From Plutella xylostella (Eukaryota > Arthropoda > Insecta > Lepidoptera > Plutellidae), in the NCBI RefSeq assembly GCF_932276165.1, contig NC_063997.1:10001-74000 (forward strand): DNA of 64,000 nucleotides. Reading direction: 5' to 3'. The notes under the pieces are model-generated. The model worked only from the letters and a program-made list of their open reading frames with translations. It was not told where the DNA came from and ran no database searches. Every line of letters begins with the position of its first letter. Within the stretch, counting starts at the first letter, position 1. A program made the position numbers and the translations under genes. Positions 23,666 through 37,400 of the stretch are shown piece by piece.

Positions 23666-24579
23666 TTATCCCCATCTTCCATTTTGCAGTGGTCGCTGGA
23701 TGCCCTTGAATCCTCTTGCTAAAATGAATTTCTCAGATGATTCTGATCTGCTAGCTTGAGGTTTCAGAACCTTTGTGCGTTCATAAAATCTCTCTAAATC
23801 CATCTGTAGCATCGGAACTTCTTTTCCATCCCACACTTTAAAGAGAAAAGATCCATTGACTTTACTAACGAGGGCGGCGAAGCGGAGTGCCATGTAGCAC
23901 AGGCCGATGATGCGGTCCTTGTCCAGCTCGCGCACGCCGGTGGCGCTGGGCGCCATGTCCGACAGCACCACGTCCACGCCGCGCCCGCCCAGCGCCGCCG
24001 CCACGCGGTCCGCCGCCTCCGCCGTCGAGAGGTCTATGTTGCTCATTATACTTGCACCCTGCCGACAATGTATTAAAGGTAAACAACAGCTCTTATAGAT
24101 GAAAGACAAAGATATGAGGAAAGTATAGATGTGGCTCTTACCTCGATGGGGAAGATCTGCAGCTTGTCGACGGCGAGCACGGCGCCGCGGGGCCGCGCGG
24201 GGTCGGCGCCCGCCGCGTTGGTCTCCGCCACCGCCACCTGCGTCCAGGAGCCCGGCGCCGCGCCCAGGTCCACCACCGTCTGTCCGGGCTGCAGTAATTT
24301 TGTCTTTTCGTTTATTTCTATCAGTTTAAATGCGCTGCGACACCTGCAACGAACTTGGTTAGTACCTAATAGAAAATGAACTACACGATATTTATTGCAC
24401 TCGAGAAAAACACCCATAGCATTCCCGAACCTGTAGTTGTAGAACTTGGCCTTTTCCACGTAAGGATCAGCTTTTTGACGAGTTAGCCACTCCTGGGAGC
24501 TCTTAAATCTTTTTAGACAATTTACGAGGAAACACATCCTTGTAAAGTTCAAATTATTTTGCGCATAGGAGCGCAACAT
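23666..24579 (-). CDS. MRM2: Mitochondrial rRNA 2'-O-methyltransferase 2 (247 aa)
   Basis: FtsJ/RrmJ-family enzyme that methylates a ribose in the large mitochondrial rRNA using SAM. Minus-strand exons: 24579-24431, 24343-24142, 24058-23666, in phase with GT-AG introns. The N-terminal ~35 residues are basic without acidic residues (MLRSYAQNNLNFTR...), as for a mitochondrial presequence. Seen: YRCRSAFKL with catalytic Lys56, SAM-binding VVDLGAAPGSW (73-83), VVLSDMAPSATG with Asp151, FLFKVWDG with Lys191, and SRSESSEKF with Glu226, so the K-D-K-E tetrad is complete. The frame opens at a GTG at 24603, but ATG 24579 with A at -3 is the better start. Intron 1 is only 87 nt and would be read through in frame. 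It is head-to-head with TOP3A. Confidence 0.92.
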
Positions 24580-24824
24580 TCTCAAATAGTCGGCTCTTAT
24601 CACTTTGTTTACTATAGCACACCAAATCTACAAATTTATTTACAGCAAAACAAAATGAATGAAAAAAGATGAAATTAAGTTACTGGAATGACAGTGACAG
24701 ATCGTCGATCATTGTCAAAAACAGCTGATGTTCGCATTGGTCTTTAATGTTATTATTCTGAGTAACAATAATAAATATAAAGAACGCGCCTTCGGCTTCG
24801 TATCGTAGACTCTCGCTTCGTTAT

Positions 24825-24979
24825 AAGCTGCGTACACACCGGGCCAACGAAGGCCAACGAACGGGTTACGTTGGCCTTCGTTGCTGCAATCTGCCCTGTA
24901 TTATGTATGATAAATATCCATCGTTGGGATAACCGTTGGCGTTCGTTGGGCGTTCGTTGGCCCGGTGTGTACCCAGCTA
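24825..24979. mobile_element. Palindromic MITE, family 'AAGCTGCGTACAGACC', copy B
   Basis: Ends AAGCTGCGTACACACCGGGC and GCCCGGTGTGTACCCAGCTAT. The core TATTATGTATGATAAATATCC matches the other copies. The CAACGAAGGCCAACGAAC motif is duplicated, making it the longest copy. A right-end half copy lies at 25202-25240. Confidence 0.85.
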
Positions 24980-25201
24980 TAGACTCACACGCAGCCTTCA
25001 CTTCACAGGGTAGGTAGACTTCATATCGGTGGTCATCTTGAAAATAATCATCATCATCTGCCCGTAATCATGGTAGTCATTCATTCTTCTGCTGGACATA
25101 GCCCTCTCGCAAGGAGCAACACAATACTTTCCACATAAATAATGTTAATATATAACAAAATGAAGCATCAAAGCAGGATGTTCGATGACTTCGTCTTCAG
25201 C

Positions 25202-25240
25202 TGTTCGTTGGCGTTCGTTGGCCCGGTGTGTACGCGGCTT
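25202..25240. mobile_element. Half copy of the same MITE
   Basis: Only the right terminus GTTCGTTGGCCCGGTGTGTACGCGGCTT is present. Confidence 0.65.
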
Positions 25241-25487
25241 TCCATGGGCTTGGCAAAGCGCGATGTGCAAATTTTGAGTCTGTCAACGACAGTCTGTTGA
25301 AATCTCTACTCTGTTCACATAACACCCTTTTTTTTAAATTGTTTTGTTTTGAAACATTGGCGGGTGAAAATTATTGAAAATTTAATATACAGTTTTTAAT
25401 TTATGCACTTAAATTCATTTAATGCTATGTGTACGACCACTCAAAATTATGCTTTGATAGTTTGATCAAATAGATATCTAAGAAGCT

Positions 25488-28400
25488 ATGAATTTCATGT
25501 TTCGAACATTTCCTAACCTCAAAGTCGCTATTAAGTTATGTGCAAACTTAAATAATAACAGTGTTTACATTATAATACGGTACAAGACATCAAAAATGAA
25601 GTATTTAAATGTTGCCGAGAAGAATGATGCTGCCAAGAACATTGCTCTTCACCTCTCCCGTGGAACCTCGGTCCGGGTATGTTAATGAAAGTAAAAAAAA
25701 AAAAAGTAAAAAATGTTTATTTGCACATAAAACACATAATACCTAAGTAAAAATTAAATCTTATTTTACAAAAACAAAAAGTATTCTTGCGCACATCTTA
25801 CATTTAAAATCACAAAATGAACAGGGGCCCCCGAACTAGGCTTTGCCCGTATCTCGGGGTACCATTAAAAATCAAAATCTACTACTATATATACCCTCCA
25901 TGCTCAAAGAGTCCATGCTCGATAAAAATACATCATATTAATAGTAATTCCCAGTAACACTAGACCTAGACTAGGGTTGGTAACCGTGGTGACAGGTTCC
26001 CTTATGTGACATATTTATGTTCTACTTTATGTTACAGAGAGAAGGTCTATCAAAGTTCAACAAGATCTACGAGTTCTCTGCGGAGGTGCAGGGGCAGCAG
26101 TGCGACATGGTGATGACGTCGGTGTCGGGGCACCTGCTGGCGCTGGAGTTCGTGGGCGAGTACAAGCAGTGGCAGCGCTGCAGCCCGCTCACGCTCTTCG
26201 ATGCGCCCGTCTACAAGTACTGCCCGCCCAACTATGAAAACATCAAGGTACTTCGTTTCATTATAATACTTAAATTAAACTTAGGTCCTGTTTCACAATG
26301 TCTGGATAATGGCTACCTGTATCCTGTACGATGTACGATATACCTGTGGCATAAAAGACAAGCTGTTGCACTCTGTAATTATGTGTTAGACAGTGACGGC
26401 ATTTCTTTTCCACATATGGCTACCTGTGAGATAAAATCTTATCCAGACATAGTGAAACAAGCCCTTAATTTACATTAACTTACTTTCAACTATGTTTCAG
26501 AAAACTTTAGAAAGAGAAATAAGAAGCTGCCAGGGACTGATAATCTGGACGGACTGTGACAGGGAGGGAGAGAACATCGGGTTCGAGATCATCGAGGTGT
26601 GCCGCGCCGTGCGGCCCGATATACAGGTGGGATCTATGCTCTATGCTTCTTTATTTATGTACAATTAATTTCATTACACAGTCATGATTATTATTATTTT
26701 ATTCTTTTATTGCACAATATGTATACCTACCAAAGTAATAGGCTAATTAAACTCCAGGATGGTTACATAATTTCAATTTAAAAATTATTATTTTTTACTA
26801 TTATTTTGAACCCTGAGAATGCTATCCGTCATGTTGTGACGTCAGCTGCCTCGTGCTGTGTCAAGAGTTTTAAGTGTAGTGGTATCTTTAACTGTGATAA
26901 ATGAATGATTTGCTCCCTTCTGACGTCACATCATTCCACACCATGGCATAGACAATTCTAATACAAATATGACTGAGAGCGTTTTCGCCTGTTTACAAAA
27001 AGTAAAACTTTAAAACTAAGTTTTGGGATTTTCTAGCTCCAAAAATATATGAGAGTATTTTTTTATCAATCATATGAGACCTTCTTTAAAGAAGGGTCAA
27101 GTAGCCTATTATGTACAATCAGGTGGACTTAATGCTAAAAGCATTTTCTACCAGTCAACCTGCAGGCGGTACAGGGAGCAAATTTTATGGGAGAATAAAA
27201 AAAAAACGTGAATTTATACTAATACAATATGCTACCATACAATTCACTATATGCGATATAATGTACTATGGTGCCATGTTCTGGTGGCAGGTGCACCGCG
27301 CCAAGTTCTCCGAGATCACGGGCGCGTCGGTGCGGCGCGCGCTGGGGGCGCTGGCGGCGCCGGACGCGCGCGTGAGCGCCGCCGTGGACGTGCGTGCCGA
27401 GCTCGACCTGCGCATCGGTACGTATACTGCGAGTAGGGATGCCAGATTTTCTGCCTTGAATCGATCTTTTGGATCGTAATGGATCGTAACACCGTGAATC
27501 GATTCTCGATCTAGATCGTATGGCTTCGAATCGATTAAATCGATCTTGGAAGATCGTACCTGTTCACGACGAAAATACCTAGGCTAAGAAGATTAGATTA
27601 AGTTTAGCTTAGAAATAACATGTACATAATAGTTTCGTAATCATAGTTTGTAAGATGTAAATACTTTGATTTCATTGGTAGGTAAATTAGAGTTAGGTAT
27701 CTCACTCAGACAGGTATCGCTTGCGTGACTAATTCTGACTATATATATAGGCCCAATTTGTATGAAAATTTGTCATTCAGAAAACAGAAGCGGAACAATA
27801 AACAACTAAGAAAACTGAAGAAGACTTTCAAATACAGTCCACCCCTAACATTGGTACTTCGAACCGGATCAGAAGAAACATTGGACCTTCGAGGAGCCGG
27901 ATCAGAAGAAAGAAAATTGGCAGACCTACTGAACAGTGGTCTATCGAAGAGCCGAAAAAGGAATAAAGAAGAACGACCATGCCGGTTACTAGAAGCCACA
28001 GTAGCCGGAAGGAAGAGTCCAGTACCGCCGAATCAAGCACGGTCTGCACAAGCAACACCGCGACGACGACTACGACTACGGGAAGCGGTGCGACTGAGAC
28101 ATCCGCCACGACCACGTCGGCAGCGAACGCAAGCGCTACCGGATCAGAGCGCCCTGCGACGCCGCCACCTCAGGAAACGAGCGTGGTCACTGTGGTGCGT
28201 CAAGTCACATCGCAGCCAGCTACCTTACGGCCCCGGTCACATCACTCCAAAGCCTCCCGCAAGAGATTCCTCGCGGAATTGGAGGCTAAGGAGCGGTTGG
28301 CCGAGGCGCAACAGAAGGAAGCACAAGCCGCCGCCGAACTAGCGAAGGTGAAGCTCATGCGGATACAAGCGGAGGACTCGTCCGACGAGGAAGACGAAGA

Positions 28401-31400
28401 TATCGTCGACAAGAGCGAGCGCATCGAGCAGTGGGTGCAGGAGCAATCCTCTAAGCCCCCGCCCCCTGCTCTCGCTCTCACAGCGGGCCATGCAAGAGGC
28501 TCGTCCCCCGTGAGGGGCCAGACACAGGCCCCTCCCACCCCGTGGATACCTACGGAACCACCACGGGTCGTCGAGGCGCCGCAGCATGAAGAGCGCGCGC
28601 CTCCCGAGCGCCAACAAGAAAAGTCGTCGAGTGAAGACGTCACGCAGCTCGCCGCACTATTCAAGAGTGTGCTGAGCGGTGGCGGCTACAGAGAGCCGCC
28701 ACGGTACATTCAAGATCTACCTACGTTCAACGGAAACAGCAGCGAGTGGCTACCGTTTCGTGCGGCCTACCATGAAACCGAGAAGTACTTCACGAAGATA
28801 GAAAACGTCGCCCGCCTGAGAAAAAGCCTGCGTGGGGCCGCCCTCGACGCCGTCAGCTGTCTACTTATCAGCGATCCGAACCCTGTCGTCATTATACAGG
28901 GCTTGGAACGACGGTTCGGGCGGCCAGAAGCACTCATACTCAACGAGCTCGACAAAGTGAAGAAACTACCGAAGCTAGCTGAGAGCCCACGTGACCTGTG
29001 CATCTTCGCAAGCAAGCTGGCCAACATCGTAGCTACGATCGAAGCACTGAAGAAACCGCACTTCCTCTACAACCCGGAGATCGAGCGCACTGCAATAGAG
29101 AAGCTCACACCGATTCTTCGTGACAAATGGTACGAGTACAACTTCACGCAACATGGAGAAGAAGCGAACTTGAAGAAGCTGTCCACCTACCTGAACCACG
29201 AAGCGGACAAGTGCGGCCCATACGCCGCGCTCGAGCAGATCAACAACAGCGCACCTACACCCGTGAGTGCGAGGGAGAAAGCTGCGAAAAAGAAGACGGA
29301 ACGTACCTACGCCGCCGAGAACACACACAAGGAAGAAGAGGACGGCTGCCCTATGTGCAAACAGGCTCACAAGTTACCTGAATGCACGAAGTTCAACGAG
29401 AAGACGACTGACGAGCGCTGGGAAATAGCGAAGCAGAACAAGATGTGCTTCCGCTGCCTACGTAGCACACATCGCCGCTTCACGTGCAAAGCGAAGCCCT
29501 GCGGTGTCTCCGGCTGCAACCTGCGCCACCACAAGCTCCTACATCATGAAGCCGCGAAGAAAGAAGAGAAGCACGAAGAGGTCACCGCGTCCACGACAGA
29601 GAAGCCGACCGTCGCAGCAAACAAGAGCGAGCGCCGCCGCGCTTACTTGAAAATAGCGCCCGTGGTACTTACTGGCCCTCACTCCAGTATAGAAACCTAC
29701 GCACTGTTCGACGAGGGAAGCACCATCACGATCATCGACGCAGACGTGGCCAACACTCTCGGCCTCGACGGACCCACTGATCCGATGTGGGTGCAAGGAG
29801 TCAGCGGCAAAGAAGTTCGACACTCGAAGAGCAAGAAAGTCGACTTCACCATACGGGGCAAGCACGCACAAGAAGAGTTCAAGCTTGAAGACGCACGCAC
29901 AGTCGAGAAGCTCGACTTCATCACTCAGACGGTGAAGAGAGAAGAAGTCGACGACTGCAGCCACCTGAGCGACATCCAAGAAGAACTCGCCTACGAGGGG
30001 GCATCGCCGAAGCTGCTCATCGGCCAGGACAACTGGGACTTAATTGTCTCGAGGGAAGTCCGAGACGGCCGCCGCGACCAGCCTGTGGCATCTCGCACAC
30101 AGCTCGGCTGGGTACTGCACGGCTGCCGCACCACACAGAGCAAACCAATCAACTTCTGCGGACACGTCACGAGCGCTGAAGAATCAATGGAGAAAATGAT
30201 GAAGCACTACTTCGAGCTGGAGTCCCTGGGCATCGAAGCAAGAAAACCGACGACAGATCCAGAAGAGCAAGCCACGAGAAAACTGGAAGAGGAAAGTCGC
30301 CGGCTGCCCGATGGTCGCTTCGAAACTCGGTTGCTATGGAAACAAGAAAATGAGAAAATACCTAACAACCGTCAAGACGCACTGAAACGACTCTGCAGCC
30401 TCGAACGCAAGCTCGACCGTGACCCAGAACTCAAGAAGAAGTATGAAGAACGCATGGAGAATATGCTGAAGTCCGGATACGCCGAGCCCGCCACCACACT
30501 CCCGACGCAAGACAGAACGTGGTACCTGCCGCACTTCGCCGTCTGCAACCCCGAGAAGAAGAAGATACGACTGGTGCACGACGCCGCAGCGAAGTCACAT
30601 GGACGCAGCTTGAACGACATGCTGCTGACCGGCCCCGACCTGCTTCAGTCACTCCCTGGGGTGGTCATGCGGTTCAGGCAGCACCCCTACGCAGTCAGCG
30701 CGGACATCAAAGAGATGTTCATGCAGATACGCATCAAGGAGTGCGACCGAGACGCGCTGCGCTTCCTCTGGCGCGGCAACCGGCGGGAGGGTACACCAGA
30801 CGAGTACCGCATGACGTCCGTCATCTTCGGCGCATCATCATCACCGTGCACAGCACTCTTCATCAAGAACAGAAACGCCAGAGACTTCGCCGACACGCAC
30901 CCCGAGGCCGTCCGAGCAATCGAGAAGAACCACTACATGGACGACTACCTGCAAAGCTTCACGTCGGTGGAGGAGGCCCAGCACGTCACGAAGACAGTCG
31001 ACGAGATACATCGACAAGCGGGCTTCGAACTACGCGGATGGGCATCGAACGAGCGACGAGTACTACGCGATCTCGTCACCGACGCCGAGACAGCTACGAT
31101 CGACATCGGCGGGAGCGAAATAGAGAAGACACTCGGCCTCATGTGGCACGTACACGAAGACAATCTCGGCTTTCGTCCTAACACTCATAAGACGCCGGCT
31201 GAGGTGCTACGAGGGGACCGTCCGCCGTCGAAGAGAGAAGCACTCAGCGTGATCATGTCGCTCTACGACCCGCTCGGCTGGATCTCGCCCGTGACTACGC
31301 CGGCCAAGAGAATAATGCAAGACTCATGGCGCTACGGGACCGGCTGGGACGACCCTATTCCCGAGGAACTGCAAGGCAGATGGCACAACTGGCTGTCCAA

Positions 31401-34400
31401 CCTACAAGCGCTACGAGAGCTACGAATTCCGAGGTGCTACGACTACGAGCCGACTGCTACGCGAGAACTACACACATTCGTCGATGCAAGTGAAGAGGCA
31501 TATGTCGCAGCCGCCTACTGGAGAATACAACGAGCAGACGGCAGCGTGAAGATCACACTAGCCATGGCGAAGAGCAGAGTGGCACCAATCAAGCCTACGT
31601 CGATACCGCGGCTGGAACTACAGGCTGCGGTACTCGGGACTCGCATCTCGAACACAACTCGATCAGAACACGATTATGAAGACATCACGAGAAGAGTGTT
31701 CTGGAGCGACTCACGGACGGTGCTGGCGTGGATACGAGCTGAGTCACGCACATTCAAGACCTTCGTCGCTCACAGGCTCGCTGAAATAGAAGAGTCAACG
31801 AAGAAAAGCGAGTGGAGATGGGTACCTACCGCTGAAAATGTCGCCGACGACGCAACTCGAGCCACGCCGCACGACTTCGACGCGCAACACCGCTGGTTCA
31901 ACGGGCCCGAGTTCCTGCGGCACGCTGAAGAACACTGGCCCACGGAGAACAGGGAAGAAGTACCCAAGACCGGCGAGGAGAAGGAGAACTGCGCCGTCGT
32001 GTCGCTCGGACACGCCCACCTGCCGGACATCGAGCGATTCTCGAGGTGGACACGACTCATACGTGTTACCGCTCGAGTACTACAGTTCGTCAGCCTGTGT
32101 CGTGCCAACAAGCACACCACTCACGCCGCACGACGCAAGAGAACAAGAGAAAATGCACCTCAAGACGGCGAGTGGAAGAACACAGCAAGAGCACCGACAA
32201 CGAACACGAAAAAGAAGCACGAAAACACTCCACGAAGAAAGTACAAGACAGTCGCGGCGGAACACCTAATTCACGCCGAGCGACTATGGATCGAGTTTTC
32301 ACAACGAGAATGCTTCGACTTCGCGCACACTGGTACTGAAAAGCTGAAAAGCTTAAGTACCTACACCGATGACTACGGGATACTTCGCCTGAAGGGACGC
32401 ATCGCTGCCACCGACGCCATCAATGAAGAGACGGCGAACCCAGCTGTGCTAGATGGAAAGCACAGATACACGAGGCTGTACATTCAACATGTACACGAAC
32501 AGCTGCACCACGGCGGGACTGAAATAGTCGTGAATGAATTACGACAACGGCTGTGGATAATCAAGATAAGACCGACTGTGAAGAATGTCGTGAAGTCGTG
32601 TCTCACCTGCAGAATGAAGAAAGCGAAGCCGTCCAGCCCCGCCACCGGAGACCTGCCTGCAGCACGCCTGGCCCACCATGTCAGACCGTTCACCTACACG
32701 GGTCTAGACTACTTTGGCCCGCTCGAGGTGACTGTGGGCCGACACCGAGAGAAGAGATACGTCGCACTCTACACCTGCATGACTACGAGGGCTGTGCACC
32801 TGGAGGTAGCGGCCTCACTCAGCGCGGACTCCACCATCGCTACGCTGCGCCGCCTGATAGCCAGGCGCGGCTGCCCGACCGAGCTGTGGAGCGACAACGC
32901 AACGGGCTTCAAGGCTGCCGACAACGAGCTCACCGAGGCCGCCACGGAGGCCCTGCAGGAGGAAGCTGCGCGCCGACACATCATGTGGCGCTTCATACCG
33001 CCCGCCTCACCATTCATGGGCGGGGCGTGGGAGCGGATGGTGCGCACGGTGAAGGACGCCCTGCGAGCGACGCTGCACGAGAAGTACCCCAGCGACGAGA
33101 CACTCAGCACCCTGCTGGCTGAGGTGGAGAGCACCGTGAACTCCCGCCCACTCACTCACGTGGCGGTGAGTCCGGACGACCCCGTGGCTCTCACACCGAA
33201 CCTGCTGCTCATCGGGCCCAACTGCCACGTGCCGACGCCGGGGACCTTCAGTGAAGAGGACGACCACGCACGACAGCACTGGAGACGAGCTCAACGGCTG
33301 GCAGACGTCTTCTGGCAGAGGTGGATGCAGGAGTACCTACCGCTACTCCAACACCGGCGGGAGCCTCACAGCACCGGCAGCCAACCGAAGATCGGCGACC
33401 TGGTCATCGTGTGCGACTCCAACAACCCCCGCAACACCTGGCCCCGAGGACGAGTCACAGCTGTCCATCCAGGGAAGGACAACATCGTGCGAGTCGTCGA
33501 CATCACTACGAGCAACGGGCACGTGCTGCGTCGACCAACGAAGAGGATCGTCGTGCTGCCAATAGAATCGCAAGATAGCGACGGCGGGAGAATGTTCACG
33601 ACGAAAATACCTAGGCTAAGAAGATTAGATTAAGTTTAGCTTAGAAATAACATGTACATAATAGTTTCGTAATCATAGTTTGTAAGATGTAAATACTTTG
33701 ATTTCATTGGTAGGTAAATTAGAGTTAGGTATCTCACTCAGACAGGTATCGCTTGCGTGACTAATTCTGACTATATATATAGGCCCAATTTGTATGAAAA
33801 TTTGTCATTCAGAAAACAGAAGCGGAACAATAAACAACTAAGAAAACTGAAGAAGACTTTCAAATACAGTCCACCCCTAACAGTACCATAAAAAGTATTT
33901 AATAGATTCTTGATATAAATCGTATGGCTTTGAAACAATATCGAAAGATCGTTAATTTAAAAAAATTAAGACAAAGTAAGCAACTAAGCATGCAAGTTTT
34001 TTTTAATTTATATAACTAAATTAATGTAAGATTTCAACCGTCTGCATTTGACTGCGCTCTAGCCTATTACGATTCAGTCCCTCACTGGGGAAGAAATCCG
34101 AGTGAAACTACTCTCATAATCGAGTGCATCTGACTAAATCTGACTAATCCACTTATTGGGGAACAAAACAGTGAGTGAACCAACCAATAAGAACTGGGGA
34201 GTTTCGTTTTCTGATGATACGATTTTTTCATACGATCTTCTCTGCATACGATTCGATTTTCCTAAAGATCGCATGCCATTGAATCGATTAAAAAAATCGC
34301 TAGATCGTATGGCCGTGAATCGATCTTCCAAAAGATCGATTCAGATCGGGCATCCCTAACTGCGAGCTCGCGATGTGGACTCTAGCGAGTGTGGTTGCAG

Positions 34401-37400
34401 GCGCGGCGTTCACGCGCTTCCAGACGCTGCGGCTGACGCGCGTGTTCCCGGCGGCGCTGGCGCGGCGGCTGCTCAGCTACGGCTCGTGCCAGTTCCCCAC
34501 GCTCGGCTTCGTCGTCGAGCGCTACAACGCCATCCGGAACTTCGTCGCGGAGCCCTTCTGGAAGATCAAAAGTAAGCTACTCGATTTCCTAATGTTGAAA
34601 CACCTAATGAATAAATATTAAAAGAAAGTTTTATATATAAACCCCTTTTATATATAAATTGTTCGCACGGTGAGTGACCGCTGATCCTCATCGTACAGGT
34701 TTCTACCTAGTTTGGGAATCAGGGGACACGATTTAAGCATATTCTGTACAGCCTATACTTATTTTATGAACCTTTGTAAGATTGTTCCTTTTCTTATGTT
34801 TTTGGCTTTGAAATAAATAATTTTTTTTTTTTTTTTTTTTTTTAACCCATAGAACAACGCGGACTCGGGTGTACCCTCGGGAAGCGTCATAGCGATCTTT
34901 CTTGATACAAAAAAGTCTGCCATTTTTTGCGGGGGGAAATTTTACCGTTTACCATGATTATGTCTCATGGGACATATCATTATGAGTTTTAATTCCCAGC
35001 AATAAGGGTTACGTGAAGTGACATTTAATACCCCATCCACACGCTCGGCGAACAATGGCAAACAGCAAACAGCAAACACTGACGTGTGGATGGGTGTTTG
35101 TCGTTGTTTGCCTGTTTGTGTTTGTGTTCGCCAGTGTTCGGCATCGGTGTCGGTTTTTCTTGCCAGATCAAAGGATGTTCGGCAAACAGTTTTCTACGTA
35201 TCCACACGTCTGGCAGCGATCAGTATGCGCGCTGAACTTGGAGGAGGCGGACGTATCAACTTGCTACACTTTTTCGTTGATGCGCATTTTTTTATGTATG
35301 TTCACCGATTACTCCGCCGTTTGTGAACCGATTTTGAAAATTCTTTTTCTTTTGGATTGGGTTGAGCTCTCAGGTGGTCCCATTTTTTTTCAGAATTTTA
35401 TCTCACCCCTAAGGGTGGGTAAAGGGGTAAAAACAGGGTATGAATTTCCATTTTGGACACATATTAACCGATTCTAATGAAATTAAAAACATAAATATAG
35501 TTCTTGTAACAAAAAAATATGATGGTGACCTTGAGCTGATCTGATGATGGAAACGGAAGGCAGTCAAGGGAACTCCTCAACAGTATATAGCAACTACCTC
35601 GTGTTTAGGCTTGAATGATTCGTATTGATTAGTAGGACTTTTTGGTATCATTTGCATCTTACTTTTGATTAAAAATTATTGCAAATAAACTAAAAACTAT
35701 AAAATAAAATAATAATTAAAAAGAAGAAGTCAGTTTTTTTTTTTAATTATTATTATCGCCACCATTATTACACCATCGTCTTTGCTTTCTTCTTATTTTC
35801 CTTTTTTCTTTCTCTTGCTTTAATTTATATAATAAAAATATGTCAACCCGAAAGTAATAGCTCGTCGTCCGCCGTGTTTGCCGGTTCGGAATGTTATGAG
35901 CGTTCGCCGAGCATGACTGTGGATGGCTGTTTGTGTTCGGTGATTGTGGTTGGTGTTTGTGACTTTGTTTGCTGTTTGCCGTGTTTGTGACAAACAGCAA
36001 GCGTATGGATGGGGCTTAATAATGAACACAGTGTCTTCATTTTTCTTGCCAATGGATGTAACAGTTATCGATAAGTGTTATCGATGAATTCGAGAACATG
36101 GGTTAGAAATACTAATTTCAAATTAATTAGGTATAGTTAAATTTAATTAGGAATGATTAATAAATGAAGTCACCCGCTTTTCGCTGTAAATTTATACTCA
36201 CGTGATAGGTCGCGAGCCGTATCGCCGTTTTTGAATGAGTACAATGCACTGAAGTTGTCGAGTAAGTGGGCAACCCGACGGTCAGATGCTTTCAAGCCGC
36301 CCCTTCGGGCGGCCTCTGACTAGGCTTAACGACTGCTGCCGAAGCAGCAACCGGGACCCACAGCTTAACGTCCCGTCCGAAGCACGGAAGTATCCAGAAA
36401 AAAACATTTTAAATCGGTAACTCATGCTGTACCTACCAATGGCTGACCGTGTCTGTTGTTGCTTAACCTCAGTGATCAGTTACGATTACTGAAGCCAATT
36501 CGACTACGGACGCTTCCCAACTATGACCTTTTTTGTCGATTAATACATATCTACATACCGGTACGTACATCACTATTGCATTTTTTAGACATTGGTTGCT
36601 AGGAAACAGCTAATAACAATAAACCATGACCAAATCTGTGATCAAATCCGGAATCCGGATATTCTATGAATTGAAGCTGTCATTTTAGTATGTAAACAAA
36701 TCATTTTCTATGAAACGAACGCTTTGCCAACTAGATTGAGTCTAGTGAAAATTGAGATTGCAACTAGTTTTTATAAATCGGTGGGCCTTTCTGGCCTACC
36801 ACCCCGCCAGAGGGGAACGTCTGCCTATTTCGTCTCCAGACCATTCATACTCAATGTATAAACCCGACTGCACGCTAAAAAGATGAAAACAAGTCCCAAT
36901 GTTAATGGAAAGTATCGTAGGCGGGGACTAGCAGAGGGTTCACCATTTAGCTGAAAGTTACTTAGAAAACGGCCTTGTGTGTGGCGGTCAAGTTGGTCCC
37001 CGCCTGCGATACTTTCCATTAACATTGGGACTTGTTTTCATCTTTTTAGCGTGCAGTCAGGGTTTTTTGTTTGTTTATAATTATATTTTTTTATTTGTAA
37101 CTTTTTAGTTGTTTTTATTGTAAGAAATTTTTGTTCAGTAGTCGGGTTTTAGTTCAGGAACATTTTTTATTTCAATAATTTTGGGGTTGTTATTTGAATA
37201 CCTACAATATGCATATTTTTGTAATGTGCTAATCAAGCCCTTTCATTTGATACCCCACACGGCATAGTTAGAAAAATATTATTTTTTCGATCATCACTTA
37301 ATGTCCTCTAGAGGGCGCTATATACATTTTAATGTAACGTCACATAGCCTATAACCATCGCGCAATCACTACGCTTCTAACGATACCTCATCATCAAAAT

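Larger units (their letters stand above)
24580..25487. promoter_or_regulatory. Shared upstream region of MRM2 and TOP3A
   Basis: About 0.9 kb separates the divergent start codons. It contains a complete palindromic MITE (24825-24979) and a half copy (25202-25240). No TATA box stands out on either side. A shared promoter is inferred from geometry only. Confidence 0.4.
27561..33882 (+). mobile_element. Full-length BEL/Pao LTR retrotransposon
   Basis: Two 290-bp LTRs (TGTTCACG...CCTAACA) flank one long gag-pol frame. The 5-bp duplication GTACC borders both ends (27556-27560, 33883-33887). The LTRs read identical base for base, so insertion is recent. A TGG at 27852 just after the left LTR may begin the primer-binding site; GGCGGGAGAA before the right LTR is the likely polypurine tract. 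The element is inserted inside the hAT-like element at 27434-34358, in the sense direction of TOP3A. Confidence 0.95.
27434..34358. mobile_element. hAT-like element in TOP3A intron 4, split by a BEL element
   Basis: Left end TAGGGATGCCAGAT and right end ...GATCGGGCATCCCTA are inverted repeats continuing into GAATCGATCTTTTGGA. The 8-bp sequence ACTGCGAG flanks it exactly on both sides (27426-27433 and 34359-34366). An 8-bp duplication with TAGGG ends is typical of hAT elements. Without the nested BEL element it would be about 600 bp and has no transposase frame, so it is non-autonomous. Many ATCGAT-type palindromes fill its body. Confidence 0.88.

Noticed and set aside
27725..28342. 205-codon ORF across the BEL 5' LTR
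   Set aside because: It starts in the LTR and runs in a shadow frame of gag; no conserved motif.
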